A DNA stretch of 64,000 nt from Thelonectria olida (lineage: Eukaryota > Ascomycota > Sordariomycetes > Hypocreales > Nectriaceae), in NCBI GenBank assembly GCA_020736575.1, contig JAGPYM010000046.1, positions 170,207 to 234,206 of the forward strand. Reading direction: 5' to 3'. This document shows, piece by piece, positions 11,000-22,515 of the stretch. Positions within the stretch are counted from its first letter, which is position 1. Each line of letters begins with the position of its first letter. Position numbers and translations under genes: made by a program. The notes below the pieces were generated by a model that saw only the letters and a program-made list of their open reading frames with translations, was not told the origin of the DNA and did no database searches.

Positions 11000-12700
11000 G
11001 TCACAATGCAGCTACAGATGTTGAGTGAACCTCAGTTTAAGGACCTTGAGATTTTCACGCAGTGGCAAAGCGGCAGCAACAACCCCAAGATCCCCTCGAT
11101 CTCCTGCCTCAAGGGGACAAAAGATCCATTAGCACTCAAAGAAGCAAAGATACAGAGCTACATAAACTCATGCTTTATTGGACGAACCTGGAGCTTAAAT
11201 CTCGGCGTCCTAGCATAAGCTAGAAGCACTGCGGCAAGCGGTCCAGGGACTGAGGCTCATCAAGCAATTACGCAAATCTACTAACACGGAGCTTAGATAG
11301 AATACGCCAAGGAACTTGACTAAAAGCCATTAGATATCCGCAAGGGCTTCCTGCTGACACTCTCGCGATAATTCTACCTTTAAAAACAGATATTCCCAAC
11401 ATGCCGAAATGTCTACTTCGTTCCAGAACCAGAGGCATGAGCGTTGTTTACCATCCAACAGCTCCTCTCCAAGAAAGAGGACAATCCAGTTCATGTGCGT
11501 ATCTTCCTACTTTTAGCATTGCTGCGTTCAGCGACAGCTAGTGTGTACCTTTAAGGGGAATGCTTCGTGGTTTGTGACGCTGCCGGTGGCACCACCGTGG
11601 ATCTCGTCGCATACCGAATCGACAATATTAACACCCTCGAGATCTCAAGAGTTCCTGCCATCACCGGTGCGGTAGTTGTCCCTTTTATATTACACGAAGT
11701 AGATAGACCCCTTACGCTATCACGGGGGCGAACTGCGGAGCCGCCTTTATTGACAGAACCTTCGTTTGTTGACTCAAGTTAATCGCAGCCCACCTTGAGA
11801 GTGTTGATGACGAGATGGGGACCGGGGCTCAATTTCTCCTCACTCCTAAGAGAAAGACACTACTAACCACATTCTTCACCTTCAAGTGTTAATTCACGGA
11901 AAGTGAAGCCAACGTTACATCGGCTCGTGGTATCCAGGCGAAGCCTGGTGTCTCGGGCTTTAGAAACGGCCTTCTTACTATCGAGCCGTGGGTTACAACT
12001 TATTAGCTTCCCCATATACTAACACTAAATAGACTACAGAATATCAAGGAACTCTTTAAGGAATTAGTAGATGGAATAATCAAACTCATGGCAAAGCAAG
12101 TTAAAGAAGCCACAGATCTGGGGGAGACAGTTTCAGTAGGCATTTGTGCGCGCGGATATGACATCTGTGCCTGCCAGTTGTGAGGCCCTTAGGAAGAGCT
12201 TACGGCTTATATATCTCTCTAGAGAATATTTATGCCTGGCGGTCTGTCGCAGAATGAATATCTTTTCACGAAGGTACAGGACTGAGCGCGGAATACTCTG
12301 AGCGAAATAGAGGTCACGCGGCCCAAGGACTGGTAGATACGCAGCAAGATGTCAACCCGTTCCATTAACTACTGTCAACATTCTGACAGCCAGAAACAGC
12401 TGGGCAACTGTGACACAAGGCTTTATTCTTCGTGTTATGGGGCTTGGGGTCAGCCAGCGAACGCCAGTTAGCGAGTGCCCGAGACACCACGGCATCTCAG
12501 GCTCGGGAGTCTGGGGTCAGTGGTGAAATGCAGGCCACCAAAATCCCTCTACCAATAAAATATATAGTAGAAAAATGGCTATCGCGACCGCCGATGTCGG
12601 GCACATAAGCAGGGGCGAAATCGGGATGGTCGTTCGTTCTTTGCAACCTATTTCAGCAAGGAAGCTCCAGGACTATTGCATCAAGTTCCCACAAGGCCAG
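11000..12700 (+). pseudogene. Hsp70-like (actin-fold ATPase) gene relic
   Basis: Fragments in register with the fungal Hsp70-like family occur in the expected order on the + strand but in different frames with stops between them. They are EIFTQWQSGSN..PKIPS (about 11047-11100), the phosphate-binding block FVVCDAAGGTTVDLVAYRI (11564-11620), FKELVDGIIKLMAKQVKEA (about 12050-12110), GGLSQNEYLFTKVQD (about 12235-12282) and the C-terminal VSQRTPVSECPRHHGI (about 12449-12496). In these proteins the D-A-G-G-G-T loop binds ATP phosphates; here it carries an extra residue. There are several frame changes and in-frame stops. It is a decayed copy with no sign of function. Confidence 0.6.
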
Positions 12701-12949
12701 GAGCATTTGGTCGAAGATTTTGAGGGGGTCATTATATAAGCCTCCTCACGCCACCCGGGACAGACTGGTGAACCATAGAGCTCCATTGGAGGCGGCCGTA
12801 CCAGAGAATATGACAAGATGCACCACCGATTCACTCACTTACATGGAGCGGAAGCATCTGAAGAGAGAAACTAAACTACCAAGGAAACCATGCTTGGGGA
12901 CAATATCTAGCAAATCCCGGCGGAGAACTGCTTCATGTCCGAAGAAATA

Positions 12950-14779
12950 ACGCCTGGGACATAGGGGAACCCGCACAGGCACTAGAAGAGCCTCAAATCG
13001 CTAAGGAATCCAGGCAGACATATGTTTAATAGTGAACCAAACAACTACCCACACTATAGGTCAGTCAGTTTAGAAAACCAAAGTCAATCTCACCCATTTT
13101 TCACAAGATATAGCCATCTCCCTATTCGCTATTAACTATATTTAAAGTGCCGTTGACTAATAAGCCGGGTTAGGTCGATACTTTCTTTCCCTAGCGGCAC
13201 AGAATTTAAAGAGGCAGTAGCATTGACAAAAAGAGCATATTAGTTAGCAGCTGGATAGTATCGAAGCACCGAGACTAAGGAACTGCTTATCTAACTATGA
13301 GGGGCCCAGACTATAATAACTACCTGCAGACCTAACCTTCCGTGAGGTCCTTCCAACGGAACCTTTCTTTAACTGGAAGCTTCCTTCCTTCGAGGACCTT
13401 CCAGCTAGACCTTCTGTTCCTGTTAAAAGCCTCTTTCTATTAGGCAGCAGAGGCTGCCCTAGGGCAGTTGCCTAGGGAAGCTGCGACAGCCTTTTCCTTC
13501 TAGTTAGAACCATGCTACTTCCAGCTGGAAGCCTTTCTCTTCTTCAAGCCTCGGTTGCTGCAACCGACGGCTTTGCCCATTGACCTATCTACGAGATCTA
13601 CGATAACGACCCTTCGATACGCGCGAACCGGACAAATAGACTGACCTTCCTACGAGGCCGATTGAGAAGATGACGAAGACCGAGACGAAGCCCTTGATAG
13701 AGGCAGCTAGGGCCCGGCTGTTACTGTTAGAGTTACGGGACGAGATGAGAGACGACTTTCTGTTGCGAATACTACCGGGAGAGTCTTGAAGGCTTCCGCC
13801 GCAAGATCTATTGGAAACAGCTATTGGAAGCTGTTGGAAACGGGAGGAATATTCGGGACGGATATCATTTCTTGTATACAGGGGGCACTTGTTACGTTCT
13901 CGGATGCACGAAGTAACCAACTATCTAGCAATGGCTACCGGCAGCAGCTGCGGCGTTGACCGCATCCGGTGCTGTGGCTGCTAGCTGTGGCTGCTAGATG
14001 CGGCTGTGACCGTGACAGCAGCAGCGATAAAAGAGGCTCGCGAGCGCCCCTGTTGCTAGTTGAGCACATCCTTACATCTCTCTTCCACCGTAATATTGCT
14101 ACAATTATCTTCTCAGCCTTGGACTTAATATTGTCACTTATGGTAAAGACTCAAGTTAACTCAAAGTGATGCTTATATTCAAGAAGTACCCCCATATATA
14201 ACCGCAATCTGGAAGGGACCATTGGGAAACCGAACTACGATTGGGCTAAATGCAAAATACGAATCTCGACTCTGACAGTTTCCTTTGACGTGCGTGAGCT
14301 GAAACTGTTGCTGCTTTAAACGTCCAATAGACTCTTTCTTGTGGTGACTTGGCTGATTCCTAACGCCGGCCACAACGCAATGGGCCAACCCGTTCAGGGA
14401 TGAACCCCGTTTTTTACGTGAGAATAAAGACACTGCCGACATGGATCAAAACCACACATTCGGTGCCTCCAGTTTGTGCCTGTGAATGGGAATAAAATTT
14501 ATTCTCGCTCATGACTGCTGTAAAGTTAATTCCCGCTATATGCGGCCATGATGCTCAATGGACGGGTTGTGCTCATCCTTGCGGCCAATCTTTGCCCGTT
14601 TTGCGGAATGGGTAATCTATCTTACGGGCGCTTACACGCCAATTGTGATTGGAGCCCACACGTGTTGAAGGATCCCCCGTGGTGAATAAGATTCACTCGA
14701 TCTTACGACTCCTCATCTGGCAGCCTAAACCTTTTGCCTTCTTGTTCTCCTTCATACTCATATCATAGCGGCTGACGCA
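12950..14779. other. Gene-poor stretch with CTTCC/GGAAG-rich sequence and a promoter region
   Basis: At 13330-13570 the sequence repeats short CTTCC- and GGAAG-type words in imperfect inverted order (for example CGGTTG-CTG-CAACCG near 13553). This could be a degenerate repeat or a small mobile-element end. No protein signature is visible. 14170-14779 has no gene and is the likely promoter and leader of the gene starting at 14780. Confidence 0.35.
13860..14052 (+). repeat. Dispersed repeat, copy A
   Basis: This block and 16370-16528 share their two ends in the same order and orientation: ATTTCTTGTATACAGGGGGC versus ATTTCTTATATATAGGGGGC at the left, and GATAAAAGAGGCTCGCGAG versus GATAAAAGGGGCTCGCGAG at the right. 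In between are variable, TAGCTGTGGCT-rich words. The block length is similar (about 160-190 bases). No coding frame or target-site duplication could be defined by eye. It may be a short non-autonomous element or solo terminal repeat. Confidence 0.5.
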
Positions 14780-16151
14780 ATGGCGGAAGCTGTAGGCCTG
14801 GCTTCAGGACTGCTTGCATTAACCATTTTCGCCTTCAAGTCAAGCGTCGCGCTGAACGGCACAATTCAGAGTTTCCAATTTCATCCGAAACGTGTCCGCG
14901 ATCTCAATGAAGAGCTGGATGCTCTTTGCGGAGTTCTGAACGCGCTCACTGAGACCGTCAAGAACACTACCGATGTTGATCTCTCTGCTCTTGATCTTCC
15001 ATTACTACGATGCGGCAACGCCTGCAAGGACTTTGAACGGGAAATTTTGAAAGTTTCGTCACGCTCCAGTGCCAGTCGAACGAGCTTTCGAGACTGGGCT
15101 AAGTTGAGGTATATGGGCGACGATATTGACGGTTTTCGGCAACTACTGGCTGGATACAAGTCTACTATCAATATTGCTCTTACGGATGCCAACCTGTATG
15201 TTTCTGTGTCCCCATTGCAGAAAAAAGTAGCTTTGGCCTAACTTTTCGTCCATTAGTCGCCAATCCTCCGTTACCGCTGAAGGCCTTGAAAGCTATAGAG
15301 GCCTAATCAAGACTGCCACTGATGATCTCGAGGCTCATCTCGAGAGCATCGACAACAAGCTCGAGACCATATTTGGACGGACCGTAGCAGCCTCCGACTC
15401 AGATGCAGCGGAACTACGACTCATAAGGGAGGAGCGGCTGAGCACACAAAAATGTCTCCAAATATGCGCCCAATTGTCCGACCATATTAATCAAATTCAA
15501 GTTGAGCCTCTCCGGAGTGGTGGAAGCTCTGCAGGGCCCATCGGCACAGGGGCTTTACCCGCGAGGGTCACTAGCGAGGGCCTGCAAGAATGCAGAGACA
15601 GCCTTCGTCTTACGGCTGCGAAGCTGGAAAGGCATATGCAAGATCTAATCGACCGATTATTAACAAAATCCAAGAAGGCGATGTCCTCGGAGGAGGAAAT
15701 TGCCGATCTTGCAAGGCTGCGGGAAGAGTGGGAGACCGCCCGCCAGTGCATAGATATCTGCTCCAAGGCAGACACCCACTTGAAAGAAAACGCCAGCACG
15801 ATTGAAAATTACGCTACAGGCGACGAGACCATCCAATTCTTAGTTTCAACTGATGGGAAGACCGTGCATGGTAAAAACCAAGGATTCGGATGGAGGACGA
15901 GGCAGGTTGGTGGCCACTTCAGTGATGCCTCACTACAACAATTATCACGGGACATCTCAAGCATCAGCTTCCAGAAGTCTGACGTCGAAAGCCCTTCTTC
16001 ACAAGCCCGTCCACCTGCTGTACCCGATGATGGGCCTGGGAATGGATCGAGTTCAAAATTTGATGACCAATATGGACAAGGATTTAAGCTTACGTCCAAA
16101 TCTCATGTGGAAGTAGCTAGATCTTCAAAGGGACAAGAGAAGACCGGATAA
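14780..16151 (+). CDS. Protein with fungal NLR-type N-terminal domain (PF17111-like), no NACHT
   Basis: Exons are 14780-15195 and 15257-16151 with a 61-nt intron (GTATGT...TAG), giving 436 residues. The first 200 residues match the helical N-terminal domain found at the front of many fungal NLR and ankyrin proteins (MAEAVGLASGLLALTIFAFKS..., DVDLSALDLPLLRCGNACK, FRDWAKLRYMGDDIDGFRQLL). The next part is charged and coiled-coil-like (SDAAELRLIREERLSTQKCLQICAQLSDHI, about residues 190-225). The C-terminal third is polar and disordered (Ser/Pro/Gly). No nucleotide-binding or repeat domain follows, so this is a stand-alone signalling/effector-domain protein. The frame is intact. It sits between two copies of a dispersed repeat. 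Confidence 0.75.
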
Positions 16152-16853
16152 TGTAGCTCACTGAAAGTCAAGGTATAATTTATTTACAGGCTGATTTTAT
16201 TTGTTTAGCCAATATGTGACGCCTTCGTGGGAGCGTGACCTTGGATTGGAAATGTAAAATTATATCTTACTATGTTTTTACCTCTATAGTCTCCGCAGCC
16301 CGTTTCTAGGTTTTATTTTTATTAAAACTTACTGTTATTAAAATAAAAAGGGACTATTTGCTCTGTACGTGGGATAGCATTTCTTATATATAGGGGGCAC
16401 TTACGATACCCGTAGATTATCTATACCTCCAGGTCGCCGCTCGCTCGTCCAGTATCGGCAGGTATAACTGCTAGCCGTGACTGGTAGCTGTGGCTTAGTT
16501 AGCTTGGCAGTGATAAAAGGGGCTCGCGAGAGCTCTGAGACCTGGCAATACATCGATGCTTAAAATTCATTTGAAGACAGTCACGTAACACCACAATTCA
16601 ACTTGAGGCAAGCTGATATCGGTTGAGACAAATTAAAAGAATCACACATACTGCAGGACCATCATCCTCAACAATGAACAAAAAAGTCATAGATCGATGT
16701 TCGAATTTAGTTACAAACCCAATTAAGTCCCTACTTCTTCTATCAAGCAGCCAATAGCGAAACTGACCGCCAGGCTAGAGAAGTCCCTTCCTATCATACC
16801 AAAACCAACCCGTGACCACCACCATCCATTAGAATACTCGACAACTAAACCAC
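16152..16853. other. Intergenic stretch containing repeat copy B
   Basis: No gene. AT-rich sequence at 16180-16350 is followed by the second copy of the dispersed repeat. Confidence 0.45.
16370..16528 (+). repeat. Dispersed repeat, copy B
   Basis: Direct-orientation relative of 13860-14052; the ends are shared (AT..TTCTTATATATAGGGGGC and GATAAAAGGGGCTCGCGAG) and the middle is diverged. Together the pair brackets the NLR-type N-terminal-domain gene at about 2.5 kb spacing. Confidence 0.5.
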
Positions 16854-17189
16854 CTAGCACGTCCCGGAGTATCCACCAATCCAGCCCATTGCACCACCCA
16901 GAGGGGTGTAGGGGTCGGAGGGGTGTGCATGATAGCAGTTACCGCCCGGATACCAGTTGAACGCGGTGCATTGAGGGTCCGCATTGCATGCATCGACGCA
17001 TGCTAAGAGCGGCAGAGGGCTATCCTCATACAAGGGGAGACCAGAAAAAAGGAGGTTGCATGTGATGAGAATATCTTCGCGGCAGGTTTGGTCAATTGCA
17101 GGACAGGGCGACGAGAGATCGGGTCCGCATAGCTTTGCGACGGCAGTAGTTGCAGCCAGACCAAGGACGAGAAAGGAGCGGACAGCCAT
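16854..17189 (-). CDS. Small secreted cysteine-rich protein (effector-like)
   Basis: I chose the ATG at 17189 because it is immediately followed by a textbook signal peptide, MAVRSFLVLGLAATTAVA; the open frame upstream has none. The product is 111 residues with nine cysteines after the likely cleavage site. The central segment ACVDACNADPQCTAFNWYPG followed by NCY has the C-x3-C-x5-C-x-x-F-x-W pattern of PAN/Apple-type folds, which bind proteins or carbohydrates. Size, secretion signal and cysteine content fit a candidate effector or surface-active protein. No intron is needed. Upstream lies a perfect 9-bp inverted repeat. Confidence 0.7.
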   Translation of the reverse strand: MAVRSFLVLGLAATTAVAKLCGPDLSSPCPAIDQTCREDILITCNLLFSGLPLYEDSPLPLLACVDACNADPQCTAFNWYPGGNCYHAHPSDPYTPLGGAMGWIGGYSGTC

Positions 17190-17401
17190 GTTTGTGCGGC
17201 AATTGAAAATGAACGGCAGAAACGAATGAAGTTGAAGTGAATGAGGGATGAGTGGGAAAGTCTCCAAGGAGAAGACGCGTCATTTATGTAACAATCTTTA
17301 GACCGCCTCGGGTTGCCTATCCAAAGCCCCCGCGCAGGGCTTCATTTCCACTCTGTTGATTCTAGCCAAGCCACCTGCTAGAATGGTTCGACACCTCAGG
17401 G

Positions 17402-17424
17402 CTTTGCAAGCCCCCCTTGCAAAG
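17402..17424. promoter_or_regulatory. Perfect inverted repeat upstream of the secreted-protein gene
   Basis: CTTTGCAAG, five C, then CTTGCAAAG: a 9-bp perfect palindromic arm pair with a 5-nt spacer, about 213 bases upstream of the start at 17189. It could be a dimeric regulator site or just a chance hairpin. Confidence 0.3.
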
Positions 17425-17989
17425 TTTGCTTAAAATGAGAGATGCACGGTGAGTTATCAGAAATATTCATCGAGAATGTCACATTTCGGTCTCTCTTTTG
17501 CTCTCTCATTTTCATTTGCATCTGCCATGGGCGTCATGGCCGTTATTTTGCCCGTCTGGCCGCTGGAATTAGTCCCTTGCCCACCATCTTACTTCCACAT
17601 GTCAGAGGGAGCTGAGACCCCCTTCTCATTTGTTGAAGACTACTAAATTCACTGGTTGCATCCTAATTGCAGTGTCCGCGAGAGCGAGAAGCTGGAGTGG
17701 CGCATCATCGAGCGTGCGGGAGCTGCGCAGACTGGCCGCCCCTCATCAAAAAATTCTTTCGCAGGCACCTACTCAATTTCCCAACGCCACTCAGCAGCTA
17801 CTTCAGTTGAGGCTGTGAGAAAGCCTCCTTAACAACCTGACAGGCAAGCAGTCCCGGCAGTTAGTGCCAAGCCCTTTGAGCTAGTCTCACAAGCGCCGGT
17901 AGAAAGAAAGCAAGGCTCGGCCACCCCGGAGATGCAAATGTCACAAAACGCCAAAGATTTAACCGACGCTAGTGACTGTTACAGAGACC

Positions 17990-18590
17990 TCCTGTGCCTT
18001 TTCTGACAGCGTGCGCTCCCGTGGAAAGGGGAGGCACATTGGCTCATTTGTTGGTCAGACGCCACCCCAAGAAGAGGCTGTCCCCTGTGTACAGTTCCGT
18101 GGAACTGGAAGTTGCTCCGAGAATGCATAGCTTCAAGCTCACTCGAGCTGATCGTGTCAGTCCCTATCATGCTCCTGTGCGGAAAAATCGCTCCAGCGGT
18201 AATGACAGGGAATTGTAGACGTCGAGGTTGTTGCCCCGCAAATCGCCGAGGCAGCATTCCCAAACTCAGGGCAGATATGTATTGCCATCAAGCGAATATA
18301 TATCCACCAAGATGTTTACAATGCTTCAAGGACTGCTTGCTAAAGCATTTGTACTTGTTAAAGGTTGGCGATGGGCTTCAAGACGGAACGTTCCTTGGGC
18401 CCGTTCAAACAAACTCCAGGATGATCGTGTCAAGGAATTCCTCCTTGATGTCCAAAAGAACACTCAAACCGTTCTCACGGGCGGAGACTTCCCAGAAGGC
18501 GCGAATAACGGTTCTTTTATTCAGCCTACGGTCGTGGATAATCTAAGTGCAGCCTCTGTAGCGGAACTGGCGGCATGTTTGCTGATCTAA
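17990..18590 (+). pseudogene. Aldehyde dehydrogenase relic with internal deletion
   Basis: Pieces of NAD(P)-dependent aldehyde dehydrogenase are readable on the + strand in different frames: CGKIAPAVMTGN (about 18178-18213, cofactor-domain region), then directly VDVEVVAPQIAEAAF and SGQICIAIKRIYIHQDVYN (18215-18322, containing the catalytic-cysteine region Q-I-C), then VGDGLQDGTFLGPVQ (about 18364-18410), and RVKEFLLDVQKN..TVLTGGDFPEG (about 18424-18510). The roughly 100 residues normally between the first two blocks are missing, and the C-terminal part after IQPTVVDN is gone. This is a non-functional relic. Confidence 0.65.
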
Positions 18591-18987
18591 AAGCAGGCGG
18601 CGCCGGGACCCCGAAGGTAAGCGCATGTTCGCAGATGCGGAGCAGGCCGAGGCTGCAGACCAAAGCAAATTAGATCGCAGCTACTGAATCTCTGCAGGAG
18701 ACGGACGCAGGGTCCGATGTGAGAAGAGGTGCAATGTCTGAGATTCTGCTGCCCCAGTGGTGCCTTGAGGTAGTGTAGACTACGGACATCATGGCTAGGA
18801 CGTTATTTACTCGTGATAAACTGATAGCATGAGCATTGGCAAGGATGAATGACCTGGTCATATAAAGTTCAGATTGTGTTAAAGCGCCCTCCCTGTCACA
18901 AAGCGAGATGGGAGAAAACGGACTAGTAGAAACACTCGAGTTCTAACTGCTACCCATTTCCTGCTTGAAGGCCTCTTCGAGGACAAA

Positions 18988-20534
18988 CTAATCATCCTTA
19001 CTGGCCTCACTGTCACTACGAGTATCCTCTGGAGCGCCGCCCTTGATGATGGTGACCAAAACGCGGAGGATCATGATGAACCAGATGATTGTAAGAGCTT
19101 GCAGCAAGAGAAGAGGCATCAAGAAAGCCCACTTGATCGTCTCATCATAGCAGACGAGGCCGCTGGAGTTTATGAAGGGATCGATAAGGTACGTGAGCCC
19201 CGGTGGGGCATCAACAGGGCCAACTAGGTTGTTGTTGGCACCCTTGAAGCAGCCCACTGGCAGGATTTTGGGTGTGTCGGCGTAGATGGACCAGCAGACA
19301 GCCAGGTAGAGGATATGGCGAGCTACAATCCATGAGATCGTAAAAAGCCCAAACATGATATCGCAACCCCTCCTGAACCCACTGTACTTTAAACACTTGG
19401 CAGCCTGTATCTACGTGAGTCGGTCTACAGACGGTAGGAGGTGAGAGACCACTTACAGGCAGGAATAAGTCGGCTATATCAAAGATGATGAGGATGAAGT
19501 TACCGACGCTAGTGTGGTGGTAGCTGTAACATGACGCGATGAGAGCGGTGGTCAGGAAGTGGTGGGTAAGCGTATACCGGTAGTCCTTACGGCGCTCTTC
19601 TATGTGGATGACAATGATCTGCTGTAGCCAAAAGGCCCACTGGACTAGAACGTAATACTTCATAAGACCGTCAACCTCACGGTTTGGCCAGTCCGTCCAG
19701 AGCCCCTCAAGACTCATGAAATAGGGAGAATGGTAGTAGATATACTGCATCAGGGTCAGCAATGTCGGTCTCTTTCTCTCAAGGGAGTGAACTGACCATT
19801 CCCATGGTCCAAAATACGCTGTAGTAGCCTAGGAGCCAGCCTTGCTCACTGAAGCGGGTCATAGTCTTCCGCTTAGTAATGCCTTGCAGCTTGGCGAGAG
19901 GTAATAACAGATATTCCATAGTGGCGGCACGGAGGCCGGTGAAGAGAATGACGTAAAATAGAACAAAATAGGCATCGTCGAAGCCGATGGCGTATTTTAT
20001 TGATTGATGGTTGTGGTAGCTCAAGCGGAAAAACTTGGCGGTGTGTGTCCTGGCTTTGGGGAGGAAGCTGTGGGCGAGGAGGAGGAGGGTGGTGAGATTG
20101 AAAGAGAGGCCTGGAGATAATGAGCAAAAATAATGGTCAGGATGACTGACAATCGAAATAACGTATGTCGCGGGTAGATACACTTGCACGCAAGGCGGTG
20201 GGGGAATATATGAGATAGTTAAAGGGGACCCAAAGCAAGGATATGGCAAGCGATCTGTCTAAGGATAGACACCGATGCTAAGCAAAAGCAAAGGGGAAGG
20301 GCTGGGATCGGTTTTCATCCGACACCTTCGCCCACTCCTACGTCTCGAATCGTAGGTGCAGGGCTGGAGATCAAGAAGTATGGACCAAGACGTACCGATT
20401 TGATTCTTGACAAACCAATGAGCGAGATGCTTCCAGTTACCCTCCTCGTGTTTAAATCGTGGCCCAAGCCCGACGTTTATCTCTGGCATGTGAGTATAGC
20501 GGGGCCTGTTCATGTTGCGCGTGCTATCGCCCAT
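18988..20534 (-). CDS. Ceramide synthase, Lag1/TLC family (four exons)
   Basis: Minus-strand exons are 20534-20396, 20110-19797, 19744-19457 and 19404-18988; the introns (285, 52, 52 and so on) have GTACGT, GTCAGT and GTAAGT donors and join in phase, giving 385 residues. Lag1 enzymes join sphingoid base and acyl-CoA to form (dihydro)ceramide in the ER membrane. The hallmark Lag1 block is intact: YYHSPYFMSLEGLW, QQIIVIHIEERRKDY, the catalytic histidine pair in YTLTHHFLTTAL, and the D-x2-D region FDIADLFLP. Several membrane spans are evident (LLLLAHSFLP..., FVLFYVILFTG, MPLLLLQALTIIWF). The ATG at 20534 has A at -3 and G at +4; no ATG lies further upstream in frame. It may be a paralogue of a housekeeping Lag1/Lac1. 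Confidence 0.85.
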
Positions 20535-22515
20535 CTTCAAGCACTGGTATGGGTGGTGACGGCGGGGACAACTCTCACACGGCAGTGCCACTTGCTAGAT
20601 ATTTGTCGGTGGTTGGAGCTGCTGTCGTGGTAGGCGTCAATGGTGCTGTAAAATACGCAGTTCTGTTCCTATTGTGATTAGCCATAGCTAAGAGGGTGGT
20701 GACGGCTTTGCAATGAACTTGTAAGAGACGCGGGAAGGGGTAGTGAAGATTCCCGGCAATCGCCTCTCATTTTAGTTATTTCATCCTATTTCTTCAAGTG
20801 TCCGTAATGGCTATTCTAACCATCGTCGTGGCTTAGCTGGAACCGCTGTAGATGGTGTAGATGACTAGGTGGTTGGCTTGTGGTCTGTGGGCAGAGATAG
20901 AAGTGGATATGTGTAGTGATTAGGTCTGCTAGAGGAGCGAGAGGGAAAAACAAGGCGCAAGAGCAGAGGAGAAATACGTACGATAGAGTATGTATGGCCT
21001 CTTAGGTCGTGAACAGTGGAGCAGCGGCCAGTCTCGCGATGGGAAAAGCCGTTGTGCAAATCTGTTGTTTGCACCTAGCTCATGATATAAATCCGTTCAA
21101 CTACTTCAAGGAAGCCGTAATAACAATTGGGCGCCGGGCGGGAGATCGTCCAGTGGTTTAATAGGCACATTTTTAAGGGTGCTCAGTGGACCTAATCAGT
21201 GCCCCTGGACTAGATGGAGGTTGGAAACTCGGTGCCGACATTCCTTTTCAGACAGGTGGCTGCGTTAACAATATCATGGGAGAATTCCGAGTCACCTTGT
21301 TGTCCCTAACGTTTCGGCCATTCTCCAAGAGAGTCCGACTTATACCTTGTTCTCTATGGGGTAGAAATCAGTTGACAGTGTCGGAAAAGACGGTTGCATT
21401 GGCGGTCATGGATGGGACTTCACCTGCCTCAAACCGAGAGGCAGATGAACAACAGCAAAATGTATTTGCTAAGTGAGCCTCTAATCCGACCCCTGCCTCG
21501 TGATTAACTGGTATCAGGATCAATTCTTGGTGGCGAATACAGTGATGTCTCGACCAAGCAACAGACCAGGTGGCTGGTAGAACAAAATGGAAGAAGCCGG
21601 ATGCTTCCTTATCCAGGAGCCATCCGGAGGCCGCTCACCATCATCAACCATACTTTCCGACGGGACCGTCAATCATCACACCAAAGCACACTAGTTCATG
21701 TCCAACTCCGAAATCACCCCCGCTTCCCAGGGCCGAGATAATTCCCGTTAATTGGAATTACAAATAGCATGATGCAGCCCCACCCAGTTAAGAGTATCTA
21801 TTGAAACAGGGTAATTCGGCCCCGAAACTTTAGTTATTTCTATGGGTGTTTTAACGGGTTTCTTTAGGAGAAATGTCTTTACTATAGAGAGGATAAACCT
21901 CCAGAGCGGAGCGGGGATCGGGGTGTTGCAGCTGTGACAGACTTAAGACTTATCGGTCCCTATTTGCGTTCATAAGTATAATTCATGAATTGAAAGCTAA
22001 GCGCATCAACTAGACGTTGGGCTTGCTATCCTCCGAATGATTTTGCACGTGACCATTCACCTCTTTGATGTTGTTCTACTGTTTAAGTGCTCACACGAAC
22101 ACATGAATGAATGTCGTGTTGGTGGGTGAAGAGTGACATCGGCAGTGACGCGGTCGCTCCTTGGAGAAGGGTCACCTTTGGAATACGGGTTTAAGAGTGC
22201 CGATTATATTCGAGGATAGTGGACCTATTCAACAATACCTATTAGAAATAATTGATCATGACATATCGCTAAGCACACAGCCTACACTGCGATAGACTTT
22301 CATTTACAAGATCGGATCATGCCACTTTGATGATGAATCTTTCCTTGCTTCCGTTGAAACATGTCGCCGAAAGCATTATAAGAATTCAGATGTTGAATTC
22401 TTCATTGTTGCGGATTATTTGCAGCGTAGTTGCTTCAGGATGACAGGACGTTGACGTATTGGTGAGGTCAGCGATGTCATAACTAGTTGATACAATTATT
22501 CGCCACAGTTAGGAG
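20535..22515. other. Long intergenic region
   Basis: About 2 kb between divergent genes. Short open frames (for example 21186-21476 on +) carry no recognisable motif and are not supported as genes. It presumably contains the two promoters. Confidence 0.45.
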
